NCBI RefSeq assembly: GCF_000003605.2
Contig: NW_003107593.1
Location: forward strand, 1-24,803
Origin: Saccoglossus kowalevskii
Taxonomy: Eukaryota > Hemichordata > Enteropneusta > Harrimaniidae
Length of the DNA stretch: 24,803 nt
Direction: 5' to 3'
Shown here: positions 20,601-24,803 of the stretch, piece after piece
How the letters are laid out: every line of letters starts with the position of its first letter
Numbering within the stretch: the first letter of the stretch is position 1
Program-made: the position numbers and the translations under genes
The notes under the pieces: model-generated
The model's database searches: none
The model's input: the letters and a program-made list of their open reading frames with translations, nothing else
Told to the model about the DNA's origin: nothing

Positions 20601-23179
20601 ACCTTGTAATGACAGATTGACAATTGCCTGTCAATATGACGTCGACGGTAAGACTACGTATTTGTCTTCACACTGTAATATGCCTGTCTATTAATTTTTG
20701 TCGATTTCTGTCTATACATTATCACCATGCGTCTCCGACATATGCCTACTTTATGTACGAATACGTTCTGGTTTTATTGACAAATAAGAACGAGACACCG
20801 TGGTGCCCGAAGAGAGATATTACAAGGCTTATTTAGAACCTAAAAGTTGGAATTCAGCTAGGTCATTTTGCATCGAAAATGGTGGAGACCTTGCCTCGGT
20901 CCCCGATGAAGCTGCATATGCACAGTTGGTACCGGTACTTCTTGAAGATGGCATTTACACGGTGTCTGGTAAGTGTCTTCATAACCTATAACCCTCGTAT
21001 ATGCATCTGTTTCTCGCACGGTTTCAGACTAGCCACCTTCTGATAACTGTATTTAGAAGATAAGTTGTACTTATGCCGAATGCACACAACATGTATTGAG
21101 ACACTGACAGATGTTATGGAGTGTCTTCATTTCTGTACCCATGTATCCATTCCAGAAGTTGGATCTCAATATGCATGGTATATCTCAAATGTTTGGTTTA
21201 ATAATAGCAACATCGGAATTTACATTAATATGTTTTTTTGTTACAAGACTTTTTCTGGATTGGGGTACGTCGAGGCGCTGGGGGCGTCTTCAAAGATTTG
21301 AACGGAGATGAACAGACATACCTAGTCTGGCCGTCGGTGGGGATATTCTCTGAGCCACAACATTACGAATGTACATCCGTTTGGTAAATAAGATTAATTT
21401 TATTTGCCTGATGCGTAGAACGATATGGATTTTGATGAACAACTTTAAATTCCTTCTGGTCACAGACTGAATACTCGATTTTAATTTTTAGACGTGTTTA
21501 AGGCCAATACAATGCCAAACTGTTTGAAGTTATAATTTGACAGCGGGCGAAATTTTATGTCGCCTGAGACAGATCTAGGGTAATTTTTCACTAATTCATA
21601 AATATATTGATGGTTTACTTTTTGATAACCGGAACACAAATTTAACCGACTGTTTATTAGCTCAAGGATAAATATTGCTGTAGACAAACGTTAAACTATG
21701 AGACATACATTGGTGGCATTACATCTCAAATTGATCAAGCAGATGAAAATGATCGGAAAAGGCGATATTAGAATCATGATTCAGAAGACACGTAGAATGA
21801 GTGTAGAGCGAGTTGTGTTTTTAGGCGCAGTGCATATTACTAACATCGTGAACACAACAGTGCATCCTGTGAAATCTCGCCAGTCCGCAGTGAGATATAA
21901 TAAACAACCAGCCTGGTGTAGGATGCACAGACTGAAATCATTTTTTCGTTATTTTACAGGACGAAGAAAGGAGTTTATTGGCCTTACTACTGGAGAACTG
22001 TCTCTTGTTCATCTCGTCAGGCTTTTGTGTGCGAGTTTCTCGCTGAACCAGACGATGAGCAAGACTATAACGACGAGGGGCAGACGGGCAGGTACCGTGT
22101 CTACCATGATGCAACTGACTGGGAAACAGCCAGAGGGCGGTGTCACGAAAGAGGCGGCGATCTCGCATCCGTTCCTAGCGCAGATGACCAGGAAGATATC
22201 GCAAACAAAATCGGGCTATCGGATTGGACATATCGTATGTATATCATTGTTGCCATTGCCAAGAAGTTTTAGTATACAACTGTCCAATAATATATTTATT
22301 ATTCACGTTTAGTTTCTACTTCTAATCATGAAACCCCAATGTATACGTATATTTGTCATTGGCTAGCATATATGAAAACACGCGTTTGACCAATCAAAAC
22401 GTCGCTTATAGACAATTGAAATATGCTGGTTAAATATAGTCATATATTAACTATAAATACTTATTTCATTATAAAAACATTAACAATTTCAAAATCAATA
22501 TAAAAACAATTCGCCAAACAGTGTTTCTACATTCATTATGTATCTATTATTATCAGGTGGATATTGGATTGGTATTAAGAGAGAAGCACCCGGGAGTGTA
22601 TTCACAAACCTAGATGGAACGAGACTGACTTATAATAACTTTTCAAGTAATCCTTGGATCGGATATCCTTGCGCGTATATCAGGTAATTATTGCATGAAA
22701 CAGCAATTGAATTAACGTCATGCTAATTTATCATTGGAGAGACTCTTTGATGCACTTTGATAACGTGCTTAGAGCCTGGATTGAAACAGAAACTTCCTGA
22801 ATATATTTATGAGTTGGTTTCGCTACTGTGTTTTTAGCTAAAACTCCAAAACTCAATTATGAGGAAAAGTTTGGTAAACTTATTATTTTAGGAGCAATAT
22901 TAGATATATAGATTGTATTTGCCACCATGTTGAAATAGCTTGTTTTCAGGGAATTTGGAATGAAACAAAATAACCCTGTTACTGATTGCGAATTGAATAA
23001 TAGATTGAATTTATAATGTCAAATACAACAGTGTGATATAAACTACAATCATTTGTTTTAATCTATGTGATATTTCTACATGTCACAGAGGAAATGGATT
23101 TCCGTCATCTTTTTCTAAGTGGGAAGCCAGTTATTGTAATGTATGGCGTTATTATGTTTGTGAATTTGACCTTGAATAA
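14605..23179 (+). CDS. Gene 2: secreted protein with five C-type lectin-like domains (745 aa)
   Basis: Coding exons are 14605-14676, 14896-14914, 15151-15514, 16147-16229, 16448-16471, 16907-16957, 17077-17238, 17503-17638, 17767-17843, 18032-18073, 18644-18811, 19805-19934, 20547-20647, 20789-20968, 21248-21383, 21960-22234, 22557-22683 and 23089-23179 (2238 nt, all GT-AG, phases consistent). Order: signal peptide (1-19), CTLD A (33-178), Pro/Thr linker, CTLD B (205-330), linker, CTLD C (345-475), CTLD D (483-607), CTLD E (620-742). The tandem CTLD layout recalls the mannose receptor family, but there is no ricin, FN2 or transmembrane region, so it is a soluble multi-CTLD protein. Only domains A and C keep site-2-like Ca2+ motifs (QPSN, YPD); the others have diverged. 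Ligand unknown. Confidence 0.85.
14896..14914 (+). CDS. Gene 2 exon 2: 19-nt micro-exon
   Basis: GCAAACGAAGCGGGAGACG between TTTCCAG and GTGAGT, encoding ANEAGD. It differs from gene 1 only at two synonymous positions. Confidence 0.87.
15151..15514 (+). CDS. Gene 2 exon 3: main part of CTLD A
   Basis: Residues 31-152, 364 nt as in gene 1, with EACDATTNDCFKFFH, EEWSVARDICAEDGG, YWTGTND, and QPSN before GQDCVQLW. Strongly conserved with gene 1, but Gly replaces the odd extra Cys. Ends in phase 2 inside a Trp codon. Confidence 0.92.
16147..16229 (+). CDS. Gene 2 exon 4: end of CTLD A
   Basis: Encodes NRPAKNSVWNFDDDYCWKLK then SFICEYT. WNFDDDYC stands in for the WND region. 83 nt, phase 2 to 1. 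Confidence 0.9.
16448..16471 (+). CDS. Gene 2 exon 5: 24-nt linker exon
   Basis: Encodes VSPTTEQ between split codons, phase 1 to 1. The acceptor is ...CACACGTAACAAG after a pyrimidine-rich stretch; the donor is GTAAGT. Symmetrical and skippable. Confidence 0.65.
16907..16957 (+). CDS. Gene 2 exon 6: linker exon
   Basis: Encodes ITSAAPQEAVLPESVP, phase 1 to 1, after the acceptor TGTTTTTCAG. Pro/Ala-rich spacer before CTLD B. Confidence 0.75.
17077..17238 (+). CDS. Gene 2 exon 7: CTLD B, first exon
   Basis: Residues 205-259: DRQRIYRAFYID then LNWQDAKDACVEDGGELASL, the W-x2-A-x3-C-x3-GG CTLD helix pattern. The acceptor chosen is GGATTTAG ending at 17076, because it alone fits the phase-1 partner. 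The AG sites at 17024 and 17027 would meet TAA within a few codons in that phase. Confidence 0.8.
17503..17638 (+). CDS. Gene 2 exon 8: CTLD B, middle exon
   Basis: Residues 259-304: AFWVGVRR (the WIG core), TYTNWAAHNPVDSSDRLCVA. NPV sits where EPN/QPD would be, so Ca2+ site 2 is probably altered. Phase 1 to 2; the donor GTATGT overlaps an in-frame TAG. Confidence 0.85.
17767..17843 (+). CDS. Gene 2 exon 9: CTLD B, last exon
   Basis: Encodes TSRLSLFGRWFNNRC then TLEGPYVCEY. The donor is a weak GTGATT. If it is not used, reading continues for nine codons to TAA (17871-17873). Confidence 0.82.
18032..18073 (+). CDS. Gene 2 exon 10: Pro/Thr linker exon
   Basis: Encodes GIPTVIPPVTTEP between split Glu codons, phase 1 to 1, after a long TTTTG run and the acceptor TTTTTAATTCAG. 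Confidence 0.8.
18403..18533. mobile_element. MITE-like element with TTAA target duplication
   Basis: TTAA is present on both sides (18399-18402 and 18534-18537). The ends are AGGGCGGTGGTCGT and, on the other strand, AGAGCGGCGGTCGT (12 of 14 match). It is 131 bp, non-coding, in intron 10 of gene 2. TTAA duplication is typical of piggyBac-type insertion, but the ends do not start with the usual CCY, so the family is uncertain. Confidence 0.6.
18644..18811 (+). CDS. Gene 2 exon 11: CTLD C, first exon
   Basis: Residues 344-400: STYWAHWGSYDWDTTISKCA, EHGGYSVSIPNAEAQ. Usual CTLD helix 1 with Cys and GG. Phase 1 to 1 (G|GTAGGT). Confidence 0.85.
19805..19934 (+). CDS. Gene 2 exon 12: CTLD C, middle exon
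   Basis: Residues 400-443: GYFTGIHRM, ADGSPLTYTNWDDGYPDSED then DDCVWI. YPD sits at the EPN/QPD position with several acidic residues around it, making this the best candidate Ca2+ site of the tandem repeats. Acceptor TTGTTTCAAAG; phase 1 to 2. The preceding 993-nt intron holds nothing recognised. Confidence 0.85.
20314..20525. mobile_element. MITE-like element with ~50-bp terminal inverted repeats
   Basis: The left end CACTGTAAAACAC and right end GTATTTTACAGTG are inverted copies. Homology continues inward for about 50 bp (TAGCTA..TG.CATTTTTGC.A.TTT on both sides). It is 212 bp, AT-rich and non-coding. No clear target duplication is seen. It ends 21 nt before the exon 13 acceptor. Confidence 0.7.
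20547..20647 (+). CDS. Gene 2 exon 13: CTLD C, last exon
   Basis: Encodes VGGIAAAWLPSFGKWRNRPC then NDRLTIACQYDVD. WRN replaces WND. Phase 2 to 1; donor GTAAGA. Confidence 0.85.
20789..20968 (+). CDS. Gene 2 exon 14: CTLD D, first exon
   Basis: Residues 477-537: VVPEERYYKAYLEPKSWNSA, RSFCIENGGDLASVPDEAAY. No separate linker exon precedes it, unlike CTLD B and C. The acceptor GACAAATAAG is chosen by phase and the open frame. Confidence 0.82.
21248..21383 (+). CDS. Gene 2 exon 15: CTLD D, middle exon
   Basis: Residues 537-582: FFWIGVRRGAGG, DLNGDEQTYLVWPS, FSEPQHYECTSVW. It contains EP but not EPN, and is 136 nt, the same as exon 8. Ends in phase 2 inside a Trp codon, as in CTLD A. Confidence 0.85.
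21960..22234 (+). CDS. Gene 2 exon 16: fused end of CTLD D and start of CTLD E
   Basis: Residues 582-674. The first part (YWRTVSCSSRQAFVCEF) closes CTLD D. An acidic linker (EPDDEQDYNDEGQT) follows, then RYRVYHDATDWETARGRCHE, RGGDLASVPSADDQ starts CTLD E. Elsewhere in this gene these parts are separate exons, so an intron seems to have been lost here. The end TAT C|GTATGT gives phase 1. Confidence 0.85.
22557..22683 (+). CDS. Gene 2 exon 17: CTLD E, middle exon
   Basis: Residues 674-716: GYWIGIKREAPGS, NLDGTRLTYNNFSSNPWIGY then PCAYI. NPW at the EPN position suggests no classical site 2. Phase 1 to 2. Confidence 0.85.
23089..23179 (+). CDS. Gene 2 exon 18: CTLD E end and stop
   Basis: Encodes GNGFPSSFSKWEASYCNVWR then YYVCEFDLE and TAA (23177-23179). 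KWEASYC lacks the WND Asn-Asp. No hydrophobic tail follows, so the protein is not membrane-anchored by this exon. Confidence 0.87.
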
Positions 23180-23549
23180 TCTACACTATGACGTCACGGT
23201 AAGCTCGTCAGTTTGATTTAATAGTGCATACTGCGTAGAAACTGAAATCCGTGATTGTTTACTATAAGCGTTCCATTATCTATCATGATATTAGCACTAG
23301 GTATAGGTCGGATCATAATTAGGTTTTGTTTTACCAAATCATTCAATTGCTCACATTGTTGATGTCTTATCAATTTAAGATTTTTGTTTTCAAAAGTATG
23401 GAGTACCAAACAACAAAGTCCATTTTTCACCTTAAATATCGTTTGTCAACATCTTCATGTGTTGGAAATATTTTGTCGGTTCACCGGGCAATATCGTATA
23501 TTTGTGTAGCGTGAATTTAAGTTATAATATCTGAACCGTTGAATTTCTC

Positions 23550-23587
23550 TGTGGTGCAGTGGATAGGATGTCGCTTTGGATTCTTTC
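23550..23587 (+). repeat. Possible tRNA-derived SINE fragment in 3' UTR
   Basis: GTGGTGCAGTGGATAGGATG then TCGCTTTGGATTC resembles a tRNA 5' half with an A-box (TGGTGCAGTGG) and an anticodon-stem-like region. No B-box follows, so it is neither a functional tRNA nor a full SINE. Confidence 0.3.
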
Positions 23588-24080
23588 AAAAACATTTTAT
23601 CTGTTTTGGCTGCAAAAATATCGAGTTATTTAATATCATATACAATATTTTGCATGTATTGCGTATGCATTTCGCATGATATGGAAGTATATATTGTAAT
23701 CATTTTATTCGAAATGTTTTTATATAAAAATTTGCGTTTGATATAAATCCGACATTTATGAACACTCATTGGTATAATTATAGGTATGGAACTTACAGCT
23801 ACCAAGGTATGAATGTAGTTGCATGTATTTGGCGACACCTCCCCTCTAACCTGAAAAGACCCCCTATCTCCATCTTGTTTCACCCCTGGTACGTTGTGCT
23901 ATACTGTCGTATGTTGTATTGTGAATTTACACGTGTACTACACGGTGCTTATTACTCTGCCGATGCGTTTAACTGTTCTGTATATTGTTTACATTACAGC
24001 ATGGTTACTAACTAAAGACGAGCTGTCCAATGGATACGTGGATATGATGTAATTATTCTACCCAACGTGTATTAATGATT

Positions 24081-24086
24081 AATAAA
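24081..24086 (+). terminator. Poly(A) signal for gene 2
   Basis: AATAAA about 900 nt after the stop, followed by a T/G-rich stretch (TGTGTTATTTT). It is the first AATAAA after exon 18. The 3' UTR between holds no recognisable coding exon. Confidence 0.5.
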
Positions 24087-24803
24087 TATTTTATTGATGC
24101 AATATACAATTGTGTTATTTTCATTCAAATTATAGATGTGTAAAAAATGTGATTGTTTCTCGGAAACATCACGCATGGCATCATGTTTGAATACTTCGTA
24201 ACTAAGTACAGCTATAAAGAACATTCAGGTAATCGACAAATTTTGAATATATCCACGTTTTTGCTTCAAACGAACTTACAAACGTTCCGTCATGTGAATC
24301 ACATTTGATGAAATGTACCTACCCGAATTACGTAATGTTGCGAATCTCAAACAATAAGATGAGCTATTGATTCATAACTAGAATGTCTAGCTAGGTACAC
24401 ATGTTCGGGAACTAGCAACCATAATACAATGTATTGTTGTTGTTTTTTTTAAATTTTAAATTAAATTGTTAACACTGTAACTTAAAATCTCGAACACAAG
24501 TGGAGCACACAAATTACCGGGAAAGTACAAAAATGAGTTTTTGGAGCACTCTGCATAACTTTTAATAAGTATTTTTATGATAATGTTGGTTGTGGTAAAT
24601 TATGCTGATGCCTTGTTTATGTATAATATACTGTTTTGTTCACTTGGTTTTGCTTTTAATTAAGCCTACACACACGTGTATCATTTTCTGAAAACAAAAG
24701 TCCTTCTTTTCAAGAGATTCACACCAAGTACATTAGTGTGAAAACACATATTTAATGCGCACAAACTCTTGAAGTTATTTGAGCATGAAACTCTCATCAG
24801 CTG
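24087..24803. other. Downstream non-coding region
   Basis: AT-rich, with no exon, RNA gene or repeat that I can support on either strand. Confidence 0.5.

Noticed and set aside
21698-22312. 204-codon open frame over exon 16
   Set aside because: It is in another frame from the CTLD-coding one and crosses the splice acceptor; no family features. A shadow of exon 16 plus flanking intron.
23550-23587. Functional tRNA gene
   Set aside because: Only the 5' half resembles tRNA; there is no B-box, T-arm or matching acceptor stem.
23758-24015. 85-codon open frame after gene 2
   Set aside because: It lies in the predicted 3' UTR. No CTLD pattern and no clean acceptor in the needed phase.

Overview
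This is a eukaryotic, almost certainly animal (metazoan), genomic window: AT-rich DNA with GT-AG introns, short exons, signal-peptide first exons and C-type lectin-like domains (CTLDs). The domain mix (CTLD, SEA, and an eight-cysteine hevein-like module ending in C-x2-C-[IV]-DYR) points to a marine invertebrate. A copy of a 'TTACCTCCCTTTAT'-like motif near 7.75 kb is a weak hint of a mollusc, but the phylum cannot be fixed from sequence alone.

All recognisable genes are on the + strand. Gene 1 (CDS 1594-6550, 11 coding exons, 519 aa; alternative 3' end to 8800, 525 aa) encodes a secreted protein: signal peptide, CTLD, SEA domain with a GSIGV self-cleavage-like site, hevein-like Cys-rich module, Pro/Thr linker, and a short C-terminal CTLD with an EPN motif. 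The two exons of that last CTLD are duplicated downstream (7289-7544 and 8728-8800) behind a symmetrical 18-nt mini-exon (6905-6922), each copy with its own stop codon and poly(A) signal. This suggests alternative terminal lectin cassettes.

Gene 2 (CDS 14605-23179, 18 coding exons, 745 aa) begins with the same head as gene 1 (signal peptide, 19-nt micro-exon, CTLD A) but continues with four further CTLDs in tandem and ends without a transmembrane segment. The first four exons of the two genes match in phase throughout, and in length for exons 2-4, and their promoter regions are recognisably homologous. They are therefore a tandem duplication whose tails diverged. A decayed CTLD-exon fragment at about 10126-10195 marks a lost or partial third copy between them.

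The intergenic region (about 8.9-13.6 kb) otherwise holds a degenerate ~145-bp tandem repeat (10773-11420) and nothing else I recognise. Gene 2 introns carry two MITE-like elements: one flanked by TTAA (18403-18533), and one with ~50-bp terminal inverted repeats (20314-20525) ending 21 nt before a splice acceptor. No tRNA, rRNA or CRISPR was found, apart from a possible tRNA-derived SINE scrap near 23.55 kb.

Inferred biology: a two-gene cluster of secreted multidomain lectins sharing a promoter type and N-terminal recognition domain, with C-terminal domains varied by exon duplication and CTLD multiplication. This fits extracellular glycan recognition (immune, mucus or matrix), but function is not shown by sequence.
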